From assembly GCF_016616235.1 (NCBI RefSeq), contig NZ_CP067100.1, forward strand, positions 3,469,001-3,533,000: DNA of 64,000 nt, read 5' to 3'. This document shows, in pieces, positions 42,873 to 50,506 of the stretch (within the stretch, counting starts at the first letter, position 1; the number at the start of each line of letters is the position of its first letter). The DNA is from Bradyrhizobium diazoefficiens. GTDB lineage: Bacteria; Pseudomonadota; Alphaproteobacteria; Rhizobiales; Xanthobacteraceae. A model generated the notes under the pieces. The model was not told the origin of the DNA. It made no database searches and was given only the letters and a program-made list of their open reading frames with translations. A program made the translations under genes and the position numbers.

Positions 42873-43640
42873 ATGGCACGGCGCAAGCGCGCGCTCGAGG
42901 TGGTGAGAAACGAGGACGACGGCGAGGGCAGGCCCTCGCGGCGCAACCGTCTCAATTTCTTCGAGCTGGCCTATCAGAGGATCGAAGAGTTGCTCGTTCA
43001 TTGCGAGCTCAAGCCCGGCCAGTTCATGACCATGCTGGAGTTGCAGCAGATCACCGGCTTCGGGCGCACGCCGGTGCACCACGCGGTCAATCGTCTGTCC
43101 GCAGATACGCTCATCATCATCCGTCCGCGCCACGGCCTGCACATTGCGCCGATCGATCTCGCGCGCGAGCGCATGCTGCTGGCCTTGCGCCGCGACATGG
43201 AGCGCTTCGTGATCCGCCTTGCAGCCGATCGCGCCAGCCTCTCGCATCGCAATCAGGCGCTGCACATCGAGCGCCTGCTGCGCGAGCGCCGCGCCACGCT
43301 GAGCCTCGACGAATTCAACAGCATCGATCGCCGCATTGACGCGCTGGTGCTGGAGGCCGCGGGCGAGCCCTTCCTGGTGCACACGTTGCGGCCGCTGCAC
43401 ACGCTCTATCGTCGCATCGGCTACATCCACCATCGCTTCATGCCGGGACAGGCCGATCTGTCAGGCACGATCGATCATCACCTCGCCATTCTCAACGCGG
43501 TGGCCAATCGCCGCGTCGAGGACGCGGTGAAGGCGAGCGACGCGCTGATCGACTACATGGGCGACATGTTCACGGGCATGGAGACGGGAATCGACCCGCG
43601 CCTGCTCGATTGCAGCATCGAGCCGCTGCTTGGCGCATAG
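42873..43640 (+). CDS. GntR-family (FCD) transcriptional regulator
   Basis: 255 residues. The winged helix at about 30-95 shows AYQRIEELLVHCELKPGQ, then LQQITGFGRTPVHHAVNRLS. The C-terminal helical FCD domain has MERFVIRLAADRAS and HHRFMPGQAD with likely metal-binding Asp and His (DHHLAILNAVANRRVEDAV). It is divergent from the idnD/idnO/dehydratase operon and 24 bases from the MFS gene, so it probably responds to a sugar acid and controls both. The ribosome site is GGAGAG. Confidence 0.88.
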   Translation: MARRKRALEVVRNEDDGEGRPSRRNRLNFFELAYQRIEELLVHCELKPGQFMTMLELQQITGFGRTPVHHAVNRLSADTLIIIRPRHGLHIAPIDLARERMLLALRRDMERFVIRLAADRASLSHRNQALHIERLLRERRATLSLDEFNSIDRRIDALVLEAAGEPFLVHTLRPLHTLYRRIGYIHHRFMPGQADLSGTIDHHLAILNAVANRRVEDAVKASDALIDYMGDMFTGMETGIDPRLLDCSIEPLLGA

Positions 43641-43664
43641 AGAGTTTTGAAGAGAGGACCAGAC

Positions 43665-45029
43665 ATGTCAACGATGGCCATGCCACAACCGACCGCGAGC
43701 GAAGCCGCAGTCCGCTATCTCATCACGAACTACAGTCCCAAGGGCAACAAGGTCGGCTGGCTGATGATGGCCTCGATCCTGGTCGAGGCCTGGGACCTGT
43801 ATTCGATCGCGTTCGTGCTGATCTTCATCAAGGAGCAGTACAATCCCGATCCGCTGATGCTCGGCCTTGCCGCGGCCGGCACGCAGGGCGGCGCGTTGAT
43901 CGGTGCGCTGCTCGGCGGCTGGCTCTCCGACAAGATCGGCCGCCGCGTGATGTTCCTGGTCACCATGGTGATGTTCATCGTCCTGGCGCTGGCGCAGGCC
44001 TTCGTGCCTAACGTCACCTGGCTCGTCGTGATCCGCTTCCTGCTCGGCATCCCGCTCGGCTCGGACATCTCCACGGGCTACACCTACATCATGGAATCCA
44101 TGGCCAAGGGCGAGCGCGAGGTCATGGGTAACCGCTGGCAGTTCATGTTCGCCGTCGGCGAGGTCCTCACCATTGGCGTCATCGTGATCTTCCTGCTGAT
44201 CGACATGCAGCACGAGATGCTGTGGCGCGTGACGCTCGGCCTCGGCGCCGTGCCGGCGCTGATCATCCTGATCATGCGCCACGACGTGCCGGAGACGGCG
44301 GTGTGGCTGGTGCAGAAGGGACGCTACCGCGAGGCCAAGCAGGTTGCGCGCGAGATGTTCAACGACAATCTCGACATGCTGCCGGACCAGGACGTGCAGG
44401 TGCCGAAGGTCTCGACCCGCGCCTTCCTCGCCGATCTCAAGAAGGACCCGATCCGCTGGCGCGCCACGATCTATGGCTGGATCGCCTGTTTCGCGCAAGG
44501 CAGCGAGTTCTCGACCTTCGCCTTCTACCTGCCGGTGCTGTTCGTGATGGTCGGCGTGTCGAGCGTGCTCGGCAACAATCTCGTGACCATGGCGCTGTTC
44601 TGCTTCGCCGCGCTGTCCGGCTGGGTCGGCCCGCTCTTGACGCCGAAGATCGGCCACCGAGGCATCGCCATTGCCGGTTTCGGCATCGTGCTGGCTTCGC
44701 TCCTGGTTGCGGCTTTCGCGCTCTACACCGACAACAAGATGCTGCTGCCGTTCGCGGCGGCCGCCATGCTGTGGGGCCACTATTGGGACGCCTCGAACTG
44801 CATGACGATCCCGACCATGGTCGCCAAACCCAAATACCGCGGCACCGCCAGCGGCTTTGCCTACATGTTCGTGAAACTGCCCTCGTTCCTGGCGATCTTC
44901 CTGTTCCCGTCGCTGTTCGCGGCGATCGGGCAGGCGGGCGCCACGCTGTTCGTCGCGATTTTCCCGCTGATCGGACTGCTTGCAGCAATCTTCATCCTGC
45001 CGGAAGTCTACGGCTACGAGAACGATTGA
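43665..45029 (+). CDS. MFS transporter, probable sugar-acid uptake
   Basis: 454 residues with twelve predicted helices of the sugar porter-like MFS class. Family signatures are GGWLSDKIGRR between helices 2 and 3 and LGIPLGSDISTGYTYIMES around helix 4-5. The central loop carries VPKVSTRAFLADLKKDP. The ATG at 43665 follows GAGAGGACCAG. It lies directly after the GntR gene and opposite the idonate/gluconate operon, so it most likely imports the acid sugar. It ends six bases from the convergent permease gene. Confidence 0.83.
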   Translation: MSTMAMPQPTASEAAVRYLITNYSPKGNKVGWLMMASILVEAWDLYSIAFVLIFIKEQYNPDPLMLGLAAAGTQGGALIGALLGGWLSDKIGRRVMFLVTMVMFIVLALAQAFVPNVTWLVVIRFLLGIPLGSDISTGYTYIMESMAKGEREVMGNRWQFMFAVGEVLTIGVIVIFLLIDMQHEMLWRVTLGLGAVPALIILIMRHDVPETAVWLVQKGRYREAKQVAREMFNDNLDMLPDQDVQVPKVSTRAFLADLKKDPIRWRATIYGWIACFAQGSEFSTFAFYLPVLFVMVGVSSVLGNNLVTMALFCFAALSGWVGPLLTPKIGHRGIAIAGFGIVLASLLVAAFALYTDNKMLLPFAAAAMLWGHYWDASNCMTIPTMVAKPKYRGTASGFAYMFVKLPSFLAIFLFPSLFAAIGQAGATLFVAIFPLIGLLAAIFILPEVYGYEND

Positions 45030-45035
45030 AGGCGC

Positions 45036-46319
45036 TTACCACCTGATCGCGGCAGCCAAGGCCGCGATCAGGGCCGGCGGCGTCACCAGCAGGCCGAGCT
45101 TGAGGAACGGCCAGGCGCCGACCTCGATCTTCTCACGGCGGAGGGCGACCAGCCAGAGAATGGTCGCGAGCGATCCGGTCACCGACAGATTGGGCCCGAG
45201 ATCGACGCCGATCAGAATGGCGCTGATGACGGGCGGGGGCAGATGATCGCTGGCGGCGACCGAGCCCGCGACGAGGCCGACCGGAAGATTGTTGGCGATG
45301 TTGTCGGCGATCGCGGTCGCAATGCCGACGCTCCAGGCCGCCTGCGTCACAGACTGCCCGACCGCTTGATGCAGCAGCGCGCTGAGCTGCCCGATCACGC
45401 CGGTCTTGATCAGCGTCTCTACCATCACGAAAAGTCCGCCAACCAGCGGCAAGACGCTCCATGATACGCCCCGCAGCACGGGTAAGGGCGATTGCCGGCT
45501 GAGCAGCAGCACGATGGCGGCGGTCACCACGCCGCAGATGAAGGTCGGCAGGCCCAGCTGCTTGTCGAGCGCGGAGGCCCAGATCAGCACGATGCCGATG
45601 GCGCCGATCCCGTAGGCCGTCAATCGGCCGCCACTGCCGAGCTTTGGGTGAGGGACCCGCTTTTCGATCGTTTCATCCCTGAGCTCGCGGTGCAGGGCAA
45701 GGCGCAGTGCGACATAGGTGAGGCCGATCGAGGCAAGCGAGGGCAGCGTAAACTGGCGCAGCCACGTGCCGAGATGCGGCATGTGCTCGCCGAACACGAC
45801 GAGGTTGGCCGGATTGGAGATCGGCAGCACGAAGCTCGCGGCGTTGGCGATGAAGGCGCAGACGAACAGATAGGGCAGCGGCTTGGCGCCGGCCGCACGC
45901 GTCGCGGCATAGACGGCGGGCGTCAGCACGATCGCGGTGGCGTCGTTGGAGAGCAGCACCGTCACGACCGTGCCGACGAGATAGATCAGCAGGAACAGCC
46001 GCTGCGGCGAGCCGGCGGCGTATTCCACGGCAAGCGCGGCGAGATAATCGAATAGTCCTTCGAGCCGCGCCAGCTCTGCGATCAGCATCATTCCGATCAG
46101 GAAAAGATAGACGTCGATGCCTTTCTGGACGCCGGCGAGCGCATCCTGCCAGGGCAAGAAGCCGAGCAGCACCAGCGCGGCGGCACCGATGACCGCCCAG
46201 ATCGCCTCGGGCAAGCGAAAGGGCCGGATGATGACGCCTGCGGTGGCGGCGACGATGATGCTCCAGGCCCAGATGGTGTCAGACGGCACGGTTAATCCCT
46301 GATGCGAAAGTTGGTTCAT
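45036..46319 (-). CDS. ArsB/SLC13-type anion permease (ion transporter superfamily)
   Basis: 427 residues with about eleven helices. The ArsB/NhaD-like signatures are LLSNDATAIVLTPAV in the middle, PISNPANLVVFGEHMPHLG and the late IADNIANNLPVGLVAG. Known members export arsenite/antimonite or move anions such as citrate and sulfate. No arsenate reductase or metal-binding ArsR is near, so arsenite is not assured. The start overlaps the MFS stop by four bases (46316-46319). It is the last gene of the proposed sigma-54 operon. Confidence 0.82.
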   Translation of the reverse strand: MNQLSHQGLTVPSDTIWAWSIIVAATAGVIIRPFRLPEAIWAVIGAAALVLLGFLPWQDALAGVQKGIDVYLFLIGMMLIAELARLEGLFDYLAALAVEYAAGSPQRLFLLIYLVGTVVTVLLSNDATAIVLTPAVYAATRAAGAKPLPYLFVCAFIANAASFVLPISNPANLVVFGEHMPHLGTWLRQFTLPSLASIGLTYVALRLALHRELRDETIEKRVPHPKLGSGGRLTAYGIGAIGIVLIWASALDKQLGLPTFICGVVTAAIVLLLSRQSPLPVLRGVSWSVLPLVGGLFVMVETLIKTGVIGQLSALLHQAVGQSVTQAAWSVGIATAIADNIANNLPVGLVAGSVAASDHLPPPVISAILIGVDLGPNLSVTGSLATILWLVALRREKIEVGAWPFLKLGLLVTPPALIAALAAAIRW

Positions 46320-47599
46320 TCGGCAGCGGCAGCGATAGCTGATGCCGATGCCGCTGTCTTGCCCTTCGCTTCCAGACCACCGCCGGCGATCTGGCGCGTC
46401 TCGGGCAGCGCAACAAGGCAGATGATGGCGCCGATCGCGGCGACCGCGCCAAGGATCATGAATGCCGCGCTGTAGCCGGCGCTCACCACGACGAGGCCCG
46501 CGAGCGTCGTCGACAGCGCCGCGCCGATGCTCTGGGCCGTGATGACAGCGCCCTGCGCGACGTTGAAGCGGCCAGTGTTGCGCATGAGATCGGCGACGAT
46601 GACGGGAAAGATCGCGCCAAAAATGCCAGCGCCGACGCCGTCGAGCAATTGCACGCCGACCAGCCAGAACGGATTGTCTGAGAGCGTATAGAGCGCGCCG
46701 CGAACGGGGAGGATCAGCAGCGCGGCGAGGAAGAAGCGCTTGTGGCCCCAGCGGTCGGCCCTGGCGCCGACCAGCATTGCGAACGGCACCATGACGATCT
46801 GCGCGGCCACGATGCAGGCCGACATCAGGCTGGTGCCCATGGTTTTGTCCTGGAGCGCCAGCTTTTGTCCGACCAGCGGCAGCATGGCCGCGTTGGAGAG
46901 GTGGAAGAGCGCCACGCAGGCCGCGAAGATGAGCAGGGGACGACAGGTCAGCAGTACGTCGAGCCCGGACGGCTGTTCGCGCTGGCTGTCCGTGCCAATG
47001 TCGTGAAGCCCGCGGGCGAGATCGTGGTCGATCGCCCGCTCGGGGATTGCGAGGATGCTGATGAGGCTGGCGACCGCCATGGCGCCGAGAATATAGAAGA
47101 CGACGGTAGGTCCGAACCAGCAGGCGGCGAGCCCGGCGAGCCCGGCCGCGACCGCATTGCCGGCGTGATTGAATGTCTCGTTGCGGCCGATCCGCCGGGT
47201 GAAGGCGGCGTGGCCGAAAATGCCGAGCGAGATGGCCGCGATCGCCGGTGGAAAGACCACGGCGGCCGCGTGCGCGACGCTTTGCGAAATCACGACCGGC
47301 AGAAAATTTGGAAACAATGGAAGTGCCAGCGAGGCTGTCGTCACCATGATGGCGGCGACAGCCATCACCAGCCGCTTGGCGCGCGCTGCATCGACCAGCG
47401 CACCGGCCGGCGTCTGCGCCACGATGCCGGCCATCGTTCCGATCGACATGACGAGGCCGATCCTGGCCTCGTCCCAGTGCTGCTCGGTCAGGAGATAGAT
47501 CGCAAGATACGGCCCGAGCCCGTCGCGGACGTCGGCGAGGAAGAAATTGGCCGCATCCAGCGCGCGGCCGGCGCGCCCTTGGTCGAGATTTCCGGCCAT
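46316..47599 (-). CDS. MFS transporter (drug/metabolite exporter-like)
   Basis: 427 residues, twelve helices, no signal peptide. The N-terminus ANFFLADVRDGLGPYLAIYL is typical of a group of MFS proteins in proteobacteria. GALVDAARAKRL is the helix 2-3 loop and GARADRWGHKRFF its equivalent in the second half. An exporter role is likely but unproven. The start lies 48 bases after the cytosolic OB-like gene. The overlap with the ArsB-like permease indicates coupled translation and a joint function. Confidence 0.8.
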   Translation of the reverse strand: MAGNLDQGRAGRALDAANFFLADVRDGLGPYLAIYLLTEQHWDEARIGLVMSIGTMAGIVAQTPAGALVDAARAKRLVMAVAAIMVTTASLALPLFPNFLPVVISQSVAHAAAVVFPPAIAAISLGIFGHAAFTRRIGRNETFNHAGNAVAAGLAGLAACWFGPTVVFYILGAMAVASLISILAIPERAIDHDLARGLHDIGTDSQREQPSGLDVLLTCRPLLIFAACVALFHLSNAAMLPLVGQKLALQDKTMGTSLMSACIVAAQIVMVPFAMLVGARADRWGHKRFFLAALLILPVRGALYTLSDNPFWLVGVQLLDGVGAGIFGAIFPVIVADLMRNTGRFNVAQGAVITAQSIGAALSTTLAGLVVVSAGYSAAFMILGAVAAIGAIICLVALPETRQIAGGGLEAKGKTAASASAIAAAAE

Positions 47600-47647
47600 C
47601 AGAGTCCTCCGAAATACGGCTGCTTTCTTCCCCGCGCGAGGTCTTCG

Positions 47648-48277
47648 TCAGGCCGCGCGAGCGTCGTCCTCGTGCTTGGGCGCCTTGTCCTTTTCCTTGT
47701 CCTTTTCCTTGGGCTTCGGCTTCCGCACCGGCTTCAGCCTCGGGGTGTCGGGGCCAAGCTCCTGCGCATGGATCACGCGGCCGTGCCGGGTCTGAAGGCC
47801 GTCGCCGCGCGCTGCGAGCTTGGCTCCGGGCACAAGCAGGGCTGCGACCTGCGCGGCCTCTTTGGGGCCGACGCGCAGGACGGTCCCGTCGGACAGCAGT
47901 GCGCCGCGCAGCTCGCCCTTCGGTCCGAACAGCGACATCTGCACGATGCCATCGGCCGTCATCGGCTCGTGCTTCACCTTCGGATGCTTGCGGTCGTGGT
48001 CCGGGCCCTGGTCGATGACCTGCCGGCCGCTCGCGGTCGTGACGGCGACCGCGGCCAGCAGTTCGGCGCCGCGGGGGCGCACCCCGCGCACGCGGACGCT
48101 GTCACCGGGCGCGAGGTGGAGGCTGAGCTCGCCGTCCAGATGCGGCGGCGTGTGCACCAGGATGGCGGCGTCCGTGCCGTTCATGACAAAGCCGTCGATC
48201 TCGCCACGGGGGTTGAGCACGAAGCGCTCGAATGTGCCTGCGACTTCAGGCAGGCAGTCGGGATTGATCCAATGCAT
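47648..48277 (-). CDS. DUF5666-like OB-type protein, no signal peptide
   Basis: 209 residues from the ATG at 48277. It is a paralogue of the gene upstream: two repeats of the pattern (R)GEIDGFVMNGTDAAILVHTPPHL and KGELRGALLSDGTVLRVG (given here in parts under the length limit: GEIDGFVMNGTDAA; GELRGALLSDGTVLRVG). Each beta-rich module resembles a small OB or DUF5666 barrel. The C-terminus is a Lys/Pro/Glu-rich tail (PKPKEKDKEKDKAP). Unlike its neighbour it has no export signal and is presumably cytoplasmic. Function unknown. Confidence 0.68.
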   Translation of the reverse strand: MHWINPDCLPEVAGTFERFVLNPRGEIDGFVMNGTDAAILVHTPPHLDGELSLHLAPGDSVRVRGVRPRGAELLAAVAVTTASGRQVIDQGPDHDRKHPKVKHEPMTADGIVQMSLFGPKGELRGALLSDGTVLRVGPKEAAQVAALLVPGAKLAARGDGLQTRHGRVIHAQELGPDTPRLKPVRKPKPKEKDKEKDKAPKHEDDARAA

Positions 48278-48317
48278 GTTGATTCCTTTCTCTGTTTGTC
48301 TCTGACGTGAATGAGGA

Positions 48318-49034
48318 TCAGCCGCGCGGAGGCGGCGGTGGAGCAAAGCCGGGAGGCGGCGGACCGCGACGGTCCGGACCGTCGTTCGGGCCGGGCGGAC
48401 GCGGGCCGCGCAGCTCGGTCATCTGGTCCGGGAAAGCGCCGATGGCCCTGACATCGACCACCTTGCCGAGCGCAGTGTCGAGAACATCGCCGCGCGCCGC
48501 GACGGTCTGGCCCTGGCGCAGGTATTCCCGCATGCGCTCGGCCTCCGGCGGCGGCAGCCGGAGGGTGGTCCCGTCGTCGAGCAGCACGCCATTCACCTCG
48601 CCGCGCTTGCCATGCAATTGCAGCGCAATCCTGCCGCTGACGACGCGATCGTCATTGCCGCCGCGCCGGTCCGGCGGACCATTGTCGACGACGCTCTTGC
48701 CGGTCGCGACATTGGTGATCGACGCGGCGTCGACCAGCGGCAGGGCGCGGGCGCGCAGGCCGCGTACTGAAACTTCGTCGCCAGGGTGGATCGCGAACAC
48801 GGTCTGGGCCGTAAGATGCGGCGGCAGTTTGACTTCGGTGCCATTGGTGAGAATGACGCCGTCGACGTCGCCGCGCGGCGTCAGCGTGTATTGCTTGACG
48901 ATCCCGCGCGATTCCGGGAGCTGCGAGGAATCCCACATCGGATCCCTTGCCTGGGAGTAGGCGGCTGCTCCGCCGCCGATCGCCGTCGTGGCGAGCAGCA
49001 GGCAGAACAGCGCGCGCAAGCGTGTCGTCTTCAT
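48318..49034 (-). CDS. Exported DUF5666-like OB-type protein
   Basis: 238 residues. The signal peptide is MKTTRLRALFCLLLATTAIGG with cleavage near residue 26. Two similar modules follow: (R)GDVDGVILTNGTEVKLPPHL with GDEVSVRGL, and GEVNGVLLDDGTTLRLPPPE with GQTVAARGD. The tail is Pro/Gly-rich (RGPRPPGPNDGPDRRGPPPP). This is the first gene after the sigma-54 promoter, with a 5' leader of about 37 bases and ribosome site AAAGGAGA. It is the likely main output of the NtrC-type system. Function unknown. Confidence 0.72.
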   Translation of the reverse strand: MKTTRLRALFCLLLATTAIGGGAAAYSQARDPMWDSSQLPESRGIVKQYTLTPRGDVDGVILTNGTEVKLPPHLTAQTVFAIHPGDEVSVRGLRARALPLVDAASITNVATGKSVVDNGPPDRRGGNDDRVVSGRIALQLHGKRGEVNGVLLDDGTTLRLPPPEAERMREYLRQGQTVAARGDVLDTALGKVVDVRAIGAFPDQMTELRGPRPPGPNDGPDRRGPPPPGFAPPPPPRG

Positions 49035-49080
49035 GGAACGTCTCCTTTCGATTTCGCGACGTTGTCGCGTGCGATCACTT

Positions 49081-49097
49081 CAGCAAGCGACGTGCCA
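49081..49097 (-). promoter_or_regulatory. Sigma-54 (RpoN) promoter, consensus match
   Basis: Minus-strand TGGCACGTCGCTTGCTG matches the -24/-12 consensus TGGCACG-N4-TTGC(A/T) completely, with GG and GC ten bases apart. The predicted start near 49071 gives a leader of about 37 bases to the exported DUF5666-like gene. The gene just upstream encodes a sigma-54-dependent activator. Confidence 0.85.
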
Positions 49098-49144
49098 GCC
49101 GGATAATCGCTGTTTCGAAAGGAAAATTCGCGACGATGCCGATA

Positions 49145-50506
49145 TCAGTCGTCGTCTTTCGCGACACGGTCCGTCAGATTTTCCGACGGCTCGGCGAGGC
49201 CGTAACGCTGCATCTTCGTATAGAGAAGCTGACGGTTGATGTTGAGACGCCGTGCTGCCTCGGTGCGGTTGCCGTCGCAGGCTTCCAGCGCGCGCAGAAT
49301 CATTTCCGTTTCGAGCTGGGCGACGGCCGCGGGGAGATCCGAATCCGGCTGCGCAGGGCCGGCCGTGATCTCGCTCGCGCCGATGTCGATGTCGCCGGCC
49401 CCGATGATGTCCGCGCGCGTCAGGATGCAGGCCCGCTCGATCACGTTGCGGAGCTCGCGGACGTTGCCGGGCCAGGCATGGTGGCGCAATTTGTCGAGCG
49501 CCGCCGCATCGAGTTGCTTGTGCCGCCCGCTCGAAGCGCTCGCGCCCGCCAGGAAATGCCGGGCAAGTGGTTCGATATCCGCAGGTCGCTCGCGCAGCGC
49601 AGGGATTGCAATCGGCACGACATTGAGGCGGTAGTAGAGATCTTCACGGAATTGATGCGCCGCCACCAGCTTGGCGAGGTCGCGATGGGTGGCGGCGACG
49701 ACCCGCGCATTGGTGCGCACCGGCTTGCCTCCGACCGGCGTGATGACCTGCTCCTGGAGCGCGCGCAAGATCTTGGCCTGCATCGCGAGCGGCATGTCAC
49801 CGATCTCGTCCAGGAACAGCGTGCCGTTGGCGGCGTCGCGGAAAGCCCCGGCGCGATCGGCGGTAGCACCCGTGAAAGAGCCTCTGAGATGGCCGAATAG
49901 CTCGCTCTCGAGCAAGTCCTCGGGAATCGCCGCGCAATTGACCGCGACGAAAGGACCTTCCTTGCGTTTGCCGTGGACGTGGAGCGCGCGCGCCACCAGT
50001 TCCTTGCCGGTGCCGGTCTCGCCAAGGATCAGCACGATTGCGTCGTTGTCGGCAGCAAGCCCGATCGCCTTTTGCACGCGGCGCATGCCCTCGCTCGCCC
50101 CGATCAGGGTATCCTCGGTTTCGTCATTCGGCGCCCTGACCACGGACCTGCGCTCGGGCAAGCGCTTGAGCAGCGCCCTCAGCGCGTCGCGCCCGATCGG
50201 CTTGCTGAGATGGTCGAACGCGCCGAGCCGCATCGCCTCGATGGTATTCGCGGCGCTGGCGAAGGCGGTCAGCACCACCACCGGCGGCGCGTCGTGCTCC
50301 GATCGAATCCGGCGAAGCACCTCGATCCCATCCATGCCGCCGGGCATGCGCAGGTCGAGCAGCACGGCGTCGACATCGCCATCAAGCGCGGCGAGGCCCT
50401 CAGGACCCGAAGCCGCGAGGCGCGGCGTGTGGCCGAGATCCGTGAGCGCTTCGGCGAGGCCTTCGCGCAGCGCGGCATCATCGTCGACGATCAGGATGGT
50501 TGCCAT
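49145..50506 (-). CDS. NtrC-family sigma-54-dependent response regulator
   Basis: 453 residues. The receiver domain (1-115) has phospho-acceptor Asp51 in VLLDLRMPG. The AAA+ domain is at about 140-370 with Walker A GETGTGKE, GSFTGA in place of the usual GAFTGA sigma-54 contact loop, and Walker B GTLFLDEIGD. The C-terminal Fis-type helix-turn-helix ends ACDGNRTEAARRLNINRQLLYTKM (core part NRTEAARRLNINRQLL). It overlaps the kinase gene by 16 bases. Because a sigma-54 promoter follows its stop codon, the downstream operon is its probable target. Confidence 0.93.
   Translation of the reverse strand: MATILIVDDDAALREGLAEALTDLGHTPRLAASGPEGLAALDGDVDAVLLDLRMPGGMDGIEVLRRIRSEHDAPPVVVLTAFASAANTIEAMRLGAFDHLSKPIGRDALRALLKRLPERRSVVRAPNDETEDTLIGASEGMRRVQKAIGLAADNDAIVLILGETGTGKELVARALHVHGKRKEGPFVAVNCAAIPEDLLESELFGHLRGSFTGATADRAGAFRDAANGTLFLDEIGDMPLAMQAKILRALQEQVITPVGGKPVRTNARVVAATHRDLAKLVAAHQFREDLYYRLNVVPIAIPALRERPADIEPLARHFLAGASASSGRHKQLDAAALDKLRHHAWPGNVRELRNVIERACILTRADIIGAGDIDIGASEITAGPAQPDSDLPAAVAQLETEMILRALEACDGNRTEAARRLNINRQLLYTKMQRYGLAEPSENLTDRVAKDDD

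Noticed and set aside
40943..43339. 798-codon plus-strand open frame across idnO, dehydratase and GntR genes
   Set aside because: It runs antisense to two well-supported enzymes and through the operator region, without any recognisable motif.
45036..46319. Arsenic resistance operon
   Set aside because: The permease resembles ArsB, but no arsenate reductase, ArsA or Cys-containing ArsR is nearby, and its partners are an MFS protein and OB-like proteins.
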